Origin: Thalassolituus alkanivorans | GTDB lineage: Bacteria; Pseudomonadota; Gammaproteobacteria; Pseudomonadales; Oceanobacteraceae | DNA length: 64,000 nucleotides | NCBI RefSeq assembly: GCF_020447205.1 | Contig: NZ_JAJAEL010000005.1 | Coordinates: forward strand, 102,364 to 166,363 | Direction of reading: 5' to 3' | Shown: positions 44,545 through 53,824 of the stretch, piece by piece | How positions within the stretch are numbered: the stretch's first letter is position 1 | Layout: each line of letters opens with the position of its first letter | Made by a program: the position numbers and the translations under genes | The notes under the pieces: model-generated | What the model saw: the letters and a program-made list of their open reading frames with translations, nothing else | Databases searched by the model: none | What the model was told of the DNA's origin: nothing

Positions 44545-46821
44545 TTACCAACTTTTAGCCATATCGCCTTTGCGGTAATCACACACACCTTCAGGGAATA
44601 TGGCTTCCAGTTGCGCCCTGTAGGGGCGGGCATCCAGCGGCGCATAAATTCCGGATTCGATGGCTTCCTCCACGCTGACCCGGTGGCAGAACAACACGCT
44701 GGCTGTGCTGTTATCACCGGCGACCTGACGGCTGCTCTGAAAGAACGGATACTGCTGCGTACAGACACCTTCGTTTTGGCCGTTCCAGGTTCCGTCCCAG
44801 ACGCCGTCTCCGCGGGCGATGAGGTTGCCGTTATCATCCAGACAGCGGTCGCTGGCAAACTCAGGCATCTCATTTTCCTGCACTTCTCCTGTTGCACGGC
44901 TATCCAGCCAGCGCACCATGGCTTCAAAGGCATCCCAGCGTGCATCGTATTGTGCACCGCTGATCCAGATACTCTGGTTGGGGTTTTGGCCCTGATTAAA
45001 ATCCAGAATTCTTGCCCGGCTGGAAAGGGCAGCCCAGCTGTGATGAATATCCAGAACCGGATCTTTATACGGGCGCACATCAATCAGCGGAATATCCAGT
45101 TTGCCGAGAAACACATTGCCCGACTGATACGCACCTTTGGCGGCGGCCAGGCTGCCGGGAATGCGGGTTGCCGGTTTTTCTGCCTGACCGTTATGGCTCA
45201 TATTCTGTTCAACATACGGGCTGTATTTGCGCAGGGAATCATCGCCACTGATCAGCCAGTAATGTTCCGGCTGCATATCTTTTTGCGCCTTCCAGCTGCC
45301 GACCTTGGCATTCAGATCAAGAAATTGTGCGGCGCTGATATCGCCTTTTTTCCAGGCATTTAAACCGTATTGTACACCGACATTGCTGGCCGGTACTTCG
45401 GCGCGGCCAGAGCGGTCTGTGCCATAAAAATCGCGATTATCCTGCCAGTGGGTCCAGAAATTTTCGCGGTTTACCTGTTCACTGTAACGCGGGTAATGGC
45501 TGTTAAACCTCGGGTTGTTGACCAGCTGGGCAGAACCGCGCCAGCTGTAGCTGCATTCGGTAGCACCCTGATGAACCGGTGGTTTTTCCAGCCGTAACAC
45601 GCTTGCAATATCGGCAAGAATATCCAGCCGCGGTTTGAATCCGGTGTTGTAGGCCAGACCTTCAATCCAGCTGCGGCGTTCGGCTTTTTGCCAGAAATTA
45701 CGGTCGGCAGATAAATGGTCAAAATAATATTCCAGCAGCTCGCAATCGAGGCCGTAGGTAATCTGCGTCACCATATCCGGGTAGGGAATAATCGCCACGC
45801 CGCCGTCGATAATGCGTTGCTGTTTGCCCTGTTCGTTATCCACCTGCGGGTGATTCTGGCTGATTAAATATTGCTGCAGGCCGCCACCGGAGTCGCCCAT
45901 GCCAATGGTGTATTGCGGCTCGCCAAAGCGGGCAATAAATTGCTGTTTAACCCGCGCGGCGGTGTCTTCCTGCAGCCAGATATTGTAGTGGTTGTCGGTT
46001 TCTGTGCCGGTGGAATAGAGCACCGCATAGCCTTGCTCCAGTGCCGGGCGCATATCTTTTAACAGGCGTTTAAAGCGCGCCTGACCCTGCTGAAAACCAA
46101 TGCCAATAGCGCCTTTGAAATGATAAATGGCCTTGCCGTTCCAGCGTGATAAATCCGGCTGGTCGCGCTGGTCGTTATGGCTGGTGGGCATCAGCAGCAC
46201 ATAAATAAAGCGGTTGATGGTGCCGCTTTCGGCCCTGATTAATAGCTCTTCGTTATCGGCGGCCGGGGGGAGTTGTTCGTCGCTGCGGAAAAACTGGCCG
46301 TCACGGTAACCAAGATAGTGCAGTCTGGTCGGCAGTCCGCAGTCCTGGCTGTAACCCACAACATTGCCGCTGTCATCGCTGACGGCGGTGCCATAACCGA
46401 GCTGATTATCAACCAGTGGCTGGCCCAGCTCAGAATCCAGAGTCTGGCACATAAAAGGGTATTGTTTAGGGCCGGCAAACAAGGCTTCAGCCGGACCGGT
46501 TTGCCCCCAGTTGATGGGAAAAGGAAAGCTTTCTGCCGGGCGGATCAGATCTTTCGGATGAGCACCATGATAGGCCGGCCAGTTGGCCACTTTGGTTCCC
46601 GGAGGTGTGCTCAGCACTGGTGGTTCGGCCGGATTCAGATCCAGCTTGTCGCTGACATAACCGACCGCCCAGTACCAGCCGGCGGTTACCAGCAGTGTGA
46701 TCAGAACCCCCAGAATCAGCAGGATTTTCAGAAAGCGTGGCAGAGCGAAAGCCTGTTGCTGGCGCCGTTTTGGCGTCAGGGAAACAGTTTGAATCGGGCG
46801 GGCAATAAGCGGCGTGCGCAT
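44545..46821 (-). CDS. membrane-anchored DUF6351-like alpha/beta hydrolase, paralog A
   Basis: A 758-residue protein. A basic N-terminus and one membrane helix (about 31-53) anchor it with the rest in the periplasm. The nucleophile elbow is GMGDSGGGLQQ with Ser311; RWNGKAIYHFKG near 225 and FMCQTLDSELGQPLVDN near 120 resemble the DUF6351 family. DIHHSWAALSSR near 590 probably supplies the catalytic His. Paired cysteines suggest disulfides in the periplasm. Substrate unknown; related large hydrolases act on esters, lactones or polymers. AAGGAT precedes the start. It lies downstream of paralog B in the same orientation with a 175-bp gap. Confidence 0.65.
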   Translation of the reverse strand: MRTPLIARPIQTVSLTPKRRQQQAFALPRFLKILLILGVLITLLVTAGWYWAVGYVSDKLDLNPAEPPVLSTPPGTKVANWPAYHGAHPKDLIRPAESFPFPINWGQTGPAEALFAGPKQYPFMCQTLDSELGQPLVDNQLGYGTAVSDDSGNVVGYSQDCGLPTRLHYLGYRDGQFFRSDEQLPPAADNEELLIRAESGTINRFIYVLLMPTSHNDQRDQPDLSRWNGKAIYHFKGAIGIGFQQGQARFKRLLKDMRPALEQGYAVLYSTGTETDNHYNIWLQEDTAARVKQQFIARFGEPQYTIGMGDSGGGLQQYLISQNHPQVDNEQGKQQRIIDGGVAIIPYPDMVTQITYGLDCELLEYYFDHLSADRNFWQKAERRSWIEGLAYNTGFKPRLDILADIASVLRLEKPPVHQGATECSYSWRGSAQLVNNPRFNSHYPRYSEQVNRENFWTHWQDNRDFYGTDRSGRAEVPASNVGVQYGLNAWKKGDISAAQFLDLNAKVGSWKAQKDMQPEHYWLISGDDSLRKYSPYVEQNMSHNGQAEKPATRIPGSLAAAKGAYQSGNVFLGKLDIPLIDVRPYKDPVLDIHHSWAALSSRARILDFNQGQNPNQSIWISGAQYDARWDAFEAMVRWLDSRATGEVQENEMPEFASDRCLDDNGNLIARGDGVWDGTWNGQNEGVCTQQYPFFQSSRQVAGDNSTASVLFCHRVSVEEAIESGIYAPLDARPYRAQLEAIFPEGVCDYRKGDMAKSW

Positions 46822-46996
46822 CGTTATATCCTTATAAAACGTTATCCTGACAGCGCGCCTGGGTTACTTGTGGATAGTTGCTTGCGGATAGCTGCTCGCA
46901 GAGAGCAGCTTTCGCCAGTGCGCTTCGGAAGAAAGTACTGAATGGAGAATAAGGGGCTGTCGCGCGAATGCAAATTTTTCAGCCGGTACACCTTTT

Positions 46997-49267
46997 TTAT
47001 TGATCCGCTATTGGCTGGCCTGGCGCTGTTTTCAGCTCCCGTGCCAGCTCTGCAGGCAGTGCCTGGTCCGGTTGACGGTAATCACAAACGCCGTTGGGGA
47101 AAATGGTCTGCAGTTGCTGGCGGTACGGGGAGGCATCGATATCGCCGTAAAAGCCTTCAACGATCGCCTGCTCAACCGGAATCAACGCACATTGAAAGGT
47201 ATTGCCGGCAATGGATTCCCCGGCAATCTGCCGGCTGCTCTGGTTGAAAGGCATCAGCCGGGTGCAGTTGCCGTCAGGCTGCTGGTTCCAGCGACCATCC
47301 CAGGTCTGTTCTCCTTCATAGATCACATCGCCTTCACTGCTCAGGCAGCGGTCGGTGGCTGCCGGTGGCCTTGCACTGATCAGGTCGCCGTTGTTAAGGG
47401 CCGCGCGGGTCAGCCACTGATCCATCACGGCAATGGCATCCCACATCGGGTTATAGGGTTTGTGCGAAATCCAGATCGGCTGCAGGCGGATATCCGTGCC
47501 GGCATTCAGTAACCGCTGACGGGTCGATAAGGCCGCCCAGGTATGGTGGATATTCAGTTCATGGTCGAGGTACATGCGCACATCCATTACCGGAATGTTC
47601 AGCTTACCCATAAACACATTACCCGACTGATAAGCCGCTGTTGCGGCGGCGGTACTGCCGTTAAAGCGTGGTGCAGGCTGTTCCGGGGAGGCGCTGTTAA
47701 CACCGTGATGGGTCATATTGTGCTCACCGTAAGGGGTAAAACGATACAGGCGCGAATCGCCGCTGACGTGCCAGTAGCGTTCTTCTGTCATGTCTTCTGC
47801 TGGTTGCCAGGAGCCGACGCGGCGGTTCAGTTCCAGAAATTGCGCCATGCTGATGGTGTCGTTTTTCAGCGCCTGCAGACCATATTGCACGCCGTCGTTA
47901 CTCCAGGGCGAAGGTGCACGGCCATCTTTATCGGTGCCGTAAATATCACGGTTGTCCTGCCAGTGGGTCCAGTAGGTTCGTTCCCGCACCGCACGGGCAA
48001 AACGGTGGTAATCGCTGTGAAAATGCGGGTTGTTCACCAAAGGCACCGAACCGCGCCAGCCGCTGTTACATTCCGACGCCGGTGGCGTTGGGTCTGGCCA
48101 TTCCAGCCGCAGCAACTGAGCAATATCGGTGAGCCAGCTGAGGCGCGGCTGGCGCCCGTTACTGACGCTTAACCCCAGTATGGCCTGGCGATGTGCCGGG
48201 TTGCGCCAGAAATCCCGGTCGCTGGCCAGATGATCGAAATAGTATTCGAGCAATTCGCAGTCGAGGGTGTAGTGAATCTGGGTGACCATATCCGGGTAGG
48301 CAATCAGGGCAACACCGCCGTCGATAATACCGGGCTGATTCTGGGCAAACAGATTCTGCTGCAGCCCACCGCCGGAGCCACCGATACCGATGGTAAAAGC
48401 CGGTTCACCATAACGTGCGACAAACTGGCGTTTCACCCGCAGCGCTGTGTCTTCCTGCAGGCGGATGTTGTAGGTGTTGTCGGTTTCGTTGGCGGTAGAA
48501 AAGGCCACGGCATAGCCCTGTTCCAGTGCTTTGCGCATATCGCGGGTCAGACGCTGCAGGCTGAGCTTGCCCTGCTGGAAGCCAATGCTGATGCCGCCGC
48601 GGAAGTAATAAATCAGCTTGCCGTTCCAGCGTGACAGGTCGGGTTTGGTGAGCTGGTCGGCGCGGCTGGTGGGCAGCAGCAGAACGTACATAAAACGGTT
48701 GATGGTGCCGCTTTCGGCACGTACCAGCAGCTGATGATCGTCGGGAACCGGGTCAATGTTGTCATCGACGCGCCTTGGGAAGCTTTCCTGCTGGTTGCGG
48801 TAATACAGGTAATGCACCCGGGTGGGCAGCGAGCAGTCTTTGCTGTAGCCGATTACATACTGCGAGCGCTGGCCTGCCAGTGTTTCGGCGTACACCGGAA
48901 TGCCCCAGCCACGGGTATTGTCGATTAACGGCTGGCCCAGATGGGACTCTTCGGTCTGACATAAAAAGGGGTACTGATTCGGCCCGGCAAATAATGGCTC
49001 ATCGGGGCCGGTGGCACCGAACTCGATCGGAAACGCAAAGGTTTCGGCTGGTCGCTCGCTCAGGGCCGGATGCGGACCGTTATAAGGCGGCATATTTGCC
49101 AGCCGGCTGCCGGGTGGTAAGCCAACGACTTGTGGAAAATCGGAGTCCAGTCCGGCTTCGTGACGCAGTTGCAGGTAATAGTGATAAGCAATGCCGGCGC
49201 TGCCGGTCAGCAACAGAACAATCACCAGCAGCATTATGTTTATTTTGGCGCGGTTCAGTTTGGGCAT
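46997..49267 (-). CDS. membrane-anchored DUF6351-like alpha/beta hydrolase, paralog B
   Basis: A 756-residue paralog of the next gene, recognisably similar throughout: one N-terminal membrane helix (about 8-27), FLCQTEESHLGQPLIDN near 100, RWNGKLIYYFRGG near 210, elbow GIGGSGGGLQQN with Ser298, and NIHHTWAALSTR near 590. Both Ser and His positions are kept, so both copies are probably active but diverged in substrate. AAGGAG lies upstream of the ATG. The tandem arrangement points to a local gene duplication. The family assignment is from remembered sequence pattern and should be treated as likely, not certain. Confidence 0.65.
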   Translation of the reverse strand: MPKLNRAKINIMLLVIVLLLTGSAGIAYHYYLQLRHEAGLDSDFPQVVGLPPGSRLANMPPYNGPHPALSERPAETFAFPIEFGATGPDEPLFAGPNQYPFLCQTEESHLGQPLIDNTRGWGIPVYAETLAGQRSQYVIGYSKDCSLPTRVHYLYYRNQQESFPRRVDDNIDPVPDDHQLLVRAESGTINRFMYVLLLPTSRADQLTKPDLSRWNGKLIYYFRGGISIGFQQGKLSLQRLTRDMRKALEQGYAVAFSTANETDNTYNIRLQEDTALRVKRQFVARYGEPAFTIGIGGSGGGLQQNLFAQNQPGIIDGGVALIAYPDMVTQIHYTLDCELLEYYFDHLASDRDFWRNPAHRQAILGLSVSNGRQPRLSWLTDIAQLLRLEWPDPTPPASECNSGWRGSVPLVNNPHFHSDYHRFARAVRERTYWTHWQDNRDIYGTDKDGRAPSPWSNDGVQYGLQALKNDTISMAQFLELNRRVGSWQPAEDMTEERYWHVSGDSRLYRFTPYGEHNMTHHGVNSASPEQPAPRFNGSTAAATAAYQSGNVFMGKLNIPVMDVRMYLDHELNIHHTWAALSTRQRLLNAGTDIRLQPIWISHKPYNPMWDAIAVMDQWLTRAALNNGDLISARPPAATDRCLSSEGDVIYEGEQTWDGRWNQQPDGNCTRLMPFNQSSRQIAGESIAGNTFQCALIPVEQAIVEGFYGDIDASPYRQQLQTIFPNGVCDYRQPDQALPAELARELKTAPGQPIADQ

Positions 49268-49466
49268 GGCGTGCTCCTTATACTTCCAGTCTAGAAGCTG
49301 GTAGCAGGAGCTGAGTTACATTTTGTAGTTTTGGTTGTCGTTTCGGAGCATCGTTCAGTGCTGGCCGGGCCGCCAGCGCCAGAATCAATCAGGCTGCAGG
49401 CAGCGCCCGGCGCGGTCTTCGGACGGTTACAAAAAAGATGGCGGCAGGAGGCCTGAATGTTGCTGT

Positions 49467-50171
49467 TCAGCCACCGGCGAGCAGGGCAATTTCAGCCTCG
49501 GTCAGGTCGCGGAACTCGCCTACCGGCAGGTCAGGATCAAGGACAAACTCACCCACCTGTTCACGGTGCAGGCGTTCTACATGGTTACCCATGGCGGCAA
49601 ACATGCGCCGCACCTGATGGTAACGGCCTTCATGGATGGTCAGTAGTACTTCACGGTCGCTGATGCGTTGCAGTTGGGCCGGTTTGGTCGGCACCGGGTC
49701 GTCGTCGAGCAGAATGCCGCGCTCACAGCGTTGCTCGGCGTCGGCACACAGGTCTTCGGCCAGCCAGGCACGGTACACTTTCGGCTGGTGGTGACGCGGT
49801 GAGGTTAAATGGTGCGACCACTGACCATCGTCGGTGATCAGCAGCAGGCCGGTGGTATCCAGATCGAGACGGCCAACGGTGTGCATATCCAGCCGGTTGG
49901 TGATGCCTTTGAGTAAATCAAACACCAGCGGGTGAGCGCTGCCGCGGTTGGCACAGACATAGCCGGCTGGCTTGTGCAGCAGAATATAGCGGTGGCCAGT
50001 TTGCAGAATTAAGCGTTCACCATCGAGGGTAATTTCATCGTTGTCAGCCACTTTGGCGGATGCGCTTTTGGGTTTGACGCCATTGACCAGTACACGACCG
50101 GATTTAACGGCTTTGGTGGCAAGCGAGCGGGTCAGGTCGGTGGTGTCGGCAAGGAATTTATCGAGACGCAT
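49467..50171 (-). CDS. rsuA: 16S rRNA pseudouridine synthase (RsuA family)
   Basis: I place the start at the ATG reading MRLDKFLADTTDL (234 residues); an earlier start in frame adds 65 unlikely residues. An S4 RNA-binding domain fills residues 1-60. The catalytic Asp is in GRLDLDTTGLLL near 105, and the family strand HEGRYHQVRRMFAAMG lies near 190. RsuA converts U516 of 16S rRNA to pseudouridine. The upstream ribosome binding site is poor. It is divergent from the symporter gene at 50462. Confidence 0.9.
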   Translation of the reverse strand: MRLDKFLADTTDLTRSLATKAVKSGRVLVNGVKPKSASAKVADNDEITLDGERLILQTGHRYILLHKPAGYVCANRGSAHPLVFDLLKGITNRLDMHTVGRLDLDTTGLLLITDDGQWSHHLTSPRHHQPKVYRAWLAEDLCADAEQRCERGILLDDDPVPTKPAQLQRISDREVLLTIHEGRYHQVRRMFAAMGNHVERLHREQVGEFVLDPDLPVGEFRDLTEAEIALLAGG

Positions 50172-50461
50172 GATGGACTGCAGAAAAAGAATGTGGCCGC
50201 ATTTTATCACGCCGCAGAGAATGCGTCTGTCCTGCCGGTCTGTTCCGGGTTTTACTGCAGAGCTAACGGACGGCATCAGTGAGACAAAGTATTCCGGCCG
50301 TGAGTTCGCCGGCAGCGCTTTGCAACAGAGATAAGCATGCTTTAATAGCGCCAGCCGGCAGGCCATTGGATAGATTCAAAAAAGAACCGCACGAAAATTA
50401 AACAATAATTAAAAACGATACGCGCAGAACAGAAAGCCGCGAACAGCAAAGGGGGTAGGGT
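50172..50461. other. intergenic region between rsuA and the symporter gene
   Basis: This 290-bp divergent spacer should hold promoters for both genes. An A+T-rich patch with runs of AATTAAA lies at about 50395-50420. I see no hairpin, repeat or small gene in it. Confidence 0.4.
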
Positions 50462-51721
50462 GTGACAGAGCAAGATAAGTGGAAAAAACGCAGCTATTGG
50501 CCGGGCATCAATACTCAGATCCTGATCGCCGCCATGGCCGGACTGCTGCTCGGTTACTGGCTGAATGGCCAGAATGCTGCGCCACAGACCCGCGAACAGA
50601 TTCTGTACGTTGCCGGTCTGGCCGGTGGCGTGTTTATCGATCTGCTGAAAATGGTGCTGATTCCGCTGATCTTTACTTCCATCGTAACCGGTGTGGCCCA
50701 TCTGCAGGCTCATCGTCAGGCCAGCCGGGTATGGCGCTATACCTTTGGTTTCTTTGTGCTGTCGATGCTGCTGGCAATGATTCTGGCACTGATCGCCACC
50801 GGCTGGGTCAGACCGGGGGATGGACTGCAGCTGGATATGTTTGCTGAGAGTATGGCCAGCGTCAAAGTCACTCAGCTCAGTGGCCCTGAATTTCTTGCCC
50901 AGTTTCTGCACAGTTTGTTTTTGAATCCGCTGCAGGCAATGGCCAATGGCAAAATTTTACCCGTGGTGGTGTTTGCTCTGTTTCTCGGTGCGGCGATGGT
51001 TAAAGCGGGTGAACGCAAACAGCAGGTGCTGGGTGTGCTGCAGGAGTTACTGGAGCTGCTGATGCTCATTATTCAGTGGGTTATGTACCTCGCCCCGCTG
51101 GGTGTGTTTGCTTTGCTGACCAAACTGATGGCCACTCAGGATATGGCGCTGTTGCGTACCATGGGGGAGTTTATCCTGCTGATTTTTGCCATCACACTGA
51201 TTCATGGTGTCGTGGTGCTGCCTGGCCTGCTGTATGTGTTTACGCGCAAATCGCCGCTGTGGCTGTGGCGCGGAACCCGCCAGGCGCTGGTTACAGCATT
51301 TGCCACCAGTTCCAGTGCTGCGACGCTGCCGGTCAGCCTGAAGTGTGCCGAAGAGCAGCTGCACGTACGTAATGATGTTGCCGGTTTCGTACTGCCGGTC
51401 GGTGCAACCATGAATATGGATGGTACAGCGCTGTATGAAGCCTCGGCGGCGCTGTTTATTGCTTATCTGGCGGGGGTGGATCTATCGGTCGGGCAGCAGA
51501 TTATTGTCATGCTGACAGCAATGGTTGCCTCTATGGGGGCGCCGGGTATTCCCAGTGCCGGCATGGTGACCATGGTGATGGTATTGCAATCGGTGGGATT
51601 ACCGGCCGAAGCCATCGCCATTCTGCTGCCGATTGACCGAATCCTCGACACTGTGCGTACAGCCGTGAATGTCGAAGGTGATCTGGTCGCTTCGGTGGTG
51701 GTGAATGAGCGCTTGGGATGA
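50462..51721 (+). CDS. dicarboxylate/amino acid:cation symporter (DAACS family)
   Basis: A 419-residue membrane protein starting at GTG 50462 behind a GGGGG-rich ribosome binding site. The glutamate-transporter signatures are all visible: SSSAATLPVSLKCAEE (HP1 serine-rich tip), GATMNMDGTALYE (the NMDGT sodium/substrate motif of helix 7), GAPGIPSAGMVTM (HP2) and DRILDTVRTAVNVEGD (helix 8, whose Asp and Asn contact substrate). In helix 8 Arg at the specificity position is in DTVRTAVN, consistent with an acidic substrate such as glutamate, aspartate or a C4-dicarboxylate. Single gene. Confidence 0.93.
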   Translation: MTEQDKWKKRSYWPGINTQILIAAMAGLLLGYWLNGQNAAPQTREQILYVAGLAGGVFIDLLKMVLIPLIFTSIVTGVAHLQAHRQASRVWRYTFGFFVLSMLLAMILALIATGWVRPGDGLQLDMFAESMASVKVTQLSGPEFLAQFLHSLFLNPLQAMANGKILPVVVFALFLGAAMVKAGERKQQVLGVLQELLELLMLIIQWVMYLAPLGVFALLTKLMATQDMALLRTMGEFILLIFAITLIHGVVVLPGLLYVFTRKSPLWLWRGTRQALVTAFATSSSAATLPVSLKCAEEQLHVRNDVAGFVLPVGATMNMDGTALYEASAALFIAYLAGVDLSVGQQIIVMLTAMVASMGAPGIPSAGMVTMVMVLQSVGLPAEAIAILLPIDRILDTVRTAVNVEGDLVASVVVNERLG

Positions 51722-51948
51722 CAGGGATTAATGGGGATTGGAACGTGACTGAAATCTGGTTGGCTCTTGTTGGCCAGGGGCGGCAGGGTCAGACAAATAG
51801 GCAGGTTTGAGCGTAGTCTCTGCAATGACTCTGTCTGCCGACTTCTGTACAATCCGCGCCAATTCTGTTTCCGGTACGCTGCCCGCGCCGCAATAAAACA
51901 GCGAAGTAATAAACGAGAGCAGCGGCCTTATTCCGTGAGGTTTGTGTT

Positions 51949-53292
51949 ATGTCCGATGGCAAATTGTCTTCCGGCAAGGTTGGGTTTGTATCTCTTGGCT
52001 GTCCCAAAGCGCTGGTGGATTCTGAAAAGATCCTGACCCAGCTGAAAATGGACGGCTATGACGTGGTGAACAGCTACGACAACGCCGACGTGGTGGTGGT
52101 GAATACCTGTGGTTTTATCGATGCTGCCAAGCAGGAGTCACTGGATGCCATTCGCGAGGCCATGACCGAAAACGGTAAGGTGATCGTGACCGGCTGTATG
52201 GGCAAAGGCAAAGATGCCGAGACCATCAGAGAGCTGAACCCCGGCATTCTGGCCGTTACCGGCCCGCAAGCCTATGAAGAAGTGATGACCGCCGTGCACG
52301 AGTGGGTGCCGCCGGTGGCGCAGGAACATAATCCGTATATCGATCTGGTGCCGCCACAGGGTGTGAAGCTGACACCGCGCCATTACTCATACCTGAAAAT
52401 TTCCGAAGGCTGTAACCACAGCTGTACCTTCTGCATCATCCCGGATATGCGCGGCAAGCATGTCAGCCGTCCGATCGGTGATGTACTGGATGAAGCCAAG
52501 CGTCTGGTCGCCGCAGGCACCCGTGAACTGCTGGTGATTTCGCAGGACACCTCGGCTTATGGTGTGGATCTGAAATACCGTACCGGTTTCTGGGATGGTA
52601 AGCCTGTTAAAACCAAGCTCTACGACCTGTGCAAAGAGCTGGGTGAACTGGGTGCCTGGGTGCGTCTGCACTATGTGTACCCGTACCCGAGCGTGGATGA
52701 CATTATGCCTTTGATGGCCGAAGGTAAAATCCTGCCGTATCTGGATATCCCGTTCCAGCACGCCAGTCCGCGCATTCTGAAGCTGATGAAGCGTCCGGCT
52801 CATGCCGAAAACACGCTGGAGCGTATTCATAAATGGCGTGCCCAGGTACCGGATCTGGTGATCCGTTCCACCTTTGTGGTCGGTTTCCCCGGTGAAACCG
52901 AAGAAGACTTCCAGATGTTGCTCGATTGGCTGGAAGAAGCGGAACTGGATCGCGTTGGCTGCTTTAAATACAGCCCGGTGGAAGGTGCGAAAGCCAACGA
53001 TCTGCCGGATCATGTGCCGGAAGAGATCCAGCAGGAGCGTTTTGACCGCTTTATGCAGGCGCAGCAGGCGATCAGTGCGCGTAAGCTGCAGCGTAAAATC
53101 GGCAGCCGCATGACGGTGATTATCGACGAAGTGGATGAAGAGGGCGCGGTTGCCCGTTCTGCCGCCGATGCGCCGAACATTGACGGCATGGTGTATCTGA
53201 ACGATTTCTTCGATTGCCAGCCGGGCGATTTTGTTGAAGTTGAAGTCGAGCATGCCGATGAGTACGACCTGTGGGCATCACCGGTGGCCTGA
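51949..53292 (+). CDS. rimO: ribosomal protein uS12 methylthiotransferase RimO
   Basis: A 447-residue radical SAM methylthiotransferase. The N-terminal UPF0004 domain starts [14 protein letters not shown], with three cluster cysteines (GCPK, NTCGF, GCMGK). The radical SAM motif is [10 protein letters not shown] near 148-157, and a TRAM domain ends the chain. RimO methylthiolates the conserved Asp of ribosomal protein S12; the [10 protein letters not shown] start and WASPVA end favour RimO over MiaB. GAGG precedes the start. A hairpin follows. Confidence 0.96.
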   Translation: MSDGKLSSGKVGFVSLGCPKALVDSEKILTQLKMDGYDVVNSYDNADVVVVNTCGFIDAAKQESLDAIREAMTENGKVIVTGCMGKGKDAETIRELNPGILAVTGPQAYEEVMTAVHEWVPPVAQEHNPYIDLVPPQGVKLTPRHYSYLKISEGCNHSCTFCIIPDMRGKHVSRPIGDVLDEAKRLVAAGTRELLVISQDTSAYGVDLKYRTGFWDGKPVKTKLYDLCKELGELGAWVRLHYVYPYPSVDDIMPLMAEGKILPYLDIPFQHASPRILKLMKRPAHAENTLERIHKWRAQVPDLVIRSTFVVGFPGETEEDFQMLLDWLEEAELDRVGCFKYSPVEGAKANDLPDHVPEEIQQERFDRFMQAQQAISARKLQRKIGSRMTVIIDEVDEEGAVARSAADAPNIDGMVYLNDFFDCQPGDFVEVEVEHADEYDLWASPVA

Positions 53293-53320
53293 TGCCTATT
53301 TGAAAGCATGATGATCTTAT

Positions 53321-53347
53321 AAAGTCCCTTTATAGGGACTTTATTTT
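53321..53347 (+). terminator. hairpin after rimO, also a possible hip operator
   Basis: AAAGTCCCT (53321-53329) and AGGGACTTT (53334-53342) form a perfect 9-bp stem with loop TTAT, followed by ATTTT. It can end rimO transcription. The same AAGTCCC and GGG elements recur just before hipB, so it may also be bound by the antitoxin. Confidence 0.7.
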
Positions 53348-53359
53348 GTCTTTTAGTTA

Positions 53360-53388
53360 TTAATGTCCTGTTTTTGGGTCTTTATAAT
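53360..53388 (+). promoter_or_regulatory. putative hipBA promoter
   Basis: A consensus -10 hexamer TATAAT lies at 53383-53388, with a weak -35 (TTAATG, 53360-53365) 17 bases upstream. It is 74 bases before the hipB start. Confidence 0.45.
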
Positions 53389-53403
53389 GTGTTGACTTTA
53401 ATG

Positions 53404-53460
53404 TTCCCTGATGGGATCTTAGTGTTCATTACTGGTCTTTAAGTCCCTTTTGGGTAGCTT
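53404..53460. promoter_or_regulatory. repeated CCC-N4-GGG palindromes before hipB
   Basis: TTCCC-TGAT-GGGA (53404-53416) and AAGTCCC-TTTT-GGG...CTT (53441-53460) are imperfect palindromes related to the perfect AAAGTCCCT/AGGGACTTT repeat at 53321-53342. Multiple operator copies flanking the promoter are typical of hipBA autoregulation, where HipB dimers bind short inverted repeats. The specific site sequence is inferred. Confidence 0.45.
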
Positions 53461-53461
53461 T

Positions 53462-53824
53462 ATGTCGTCTGTATCGTCTTATTCCGATCTGTCTCCTGCC
53501 GCCCTCAGTGAACTGCTGGGTGAGCGGCTGAAACTGGCACGCCTGAATCAGGATCTGACTCAGGCTCAGGTTGCTGAGCAGGCGGGTGTCAGCCGTAAAG
53601 TCGTGATCAATGCCGAAAAGGGCAAGGCATCGCTGGAAGTCTTTGTTGCTCTCCTGCAGGCGCTGAATCAGGTGTCGCAGCTGGATCAGTTTCTGCCGCC
53701 GCAGACCTTATCGCCTTTGCAGCTGGCAAAGCTGCAGGGTAAACGCCGCCAGCGGGCTTCGGGCCTGGGACAGGGGCAACAGGCTGCTGATACGGGGCCG
53801 GCAGGGGAGGACGGCTCATGGTGA
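53462..53824 (+). CDS. hipB: HipB-like XRE-family antitoxin
   Basis: A 120-residue protein from ATG 53462 with GGG 8 bases upstream. The helix-turn-helix domain covers about 18-75: ARLNQDLTQAQVAEQAGVSR followed by KVVINAEKGKASLEV. A Gln/Gly-rich tail follows, as in HipB, whose C-terminus contacts HipA. It overlaps hipA by seven bases. It should neutralise HipA and repress the operon. Confidence 0.88.
   Translation: MSSVSSYSDLSPAALSELLGERLKLARLNQDLTQAQVAEQAGVSRKVVINAEKGKASLEVFVALLQALNQVSQLDQFLPPQTLSPLQLAKLQGKRRQRASGLGQGQQAADTGPAGEDGSW

Noticed and set aside
52387..53253. 288-codon minus-strand frame inside rimO
   Set aside because: A shadow of the well-supported rimO frame; the translation is rich in His, Phe and Arg without domain features.
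51949..53292. MiaB tRNA methylthiotransferase
   Set aside because: The N-terminal [14 protein letters not shown] segment and the C-terminal end fit RimO rather than MiaB.
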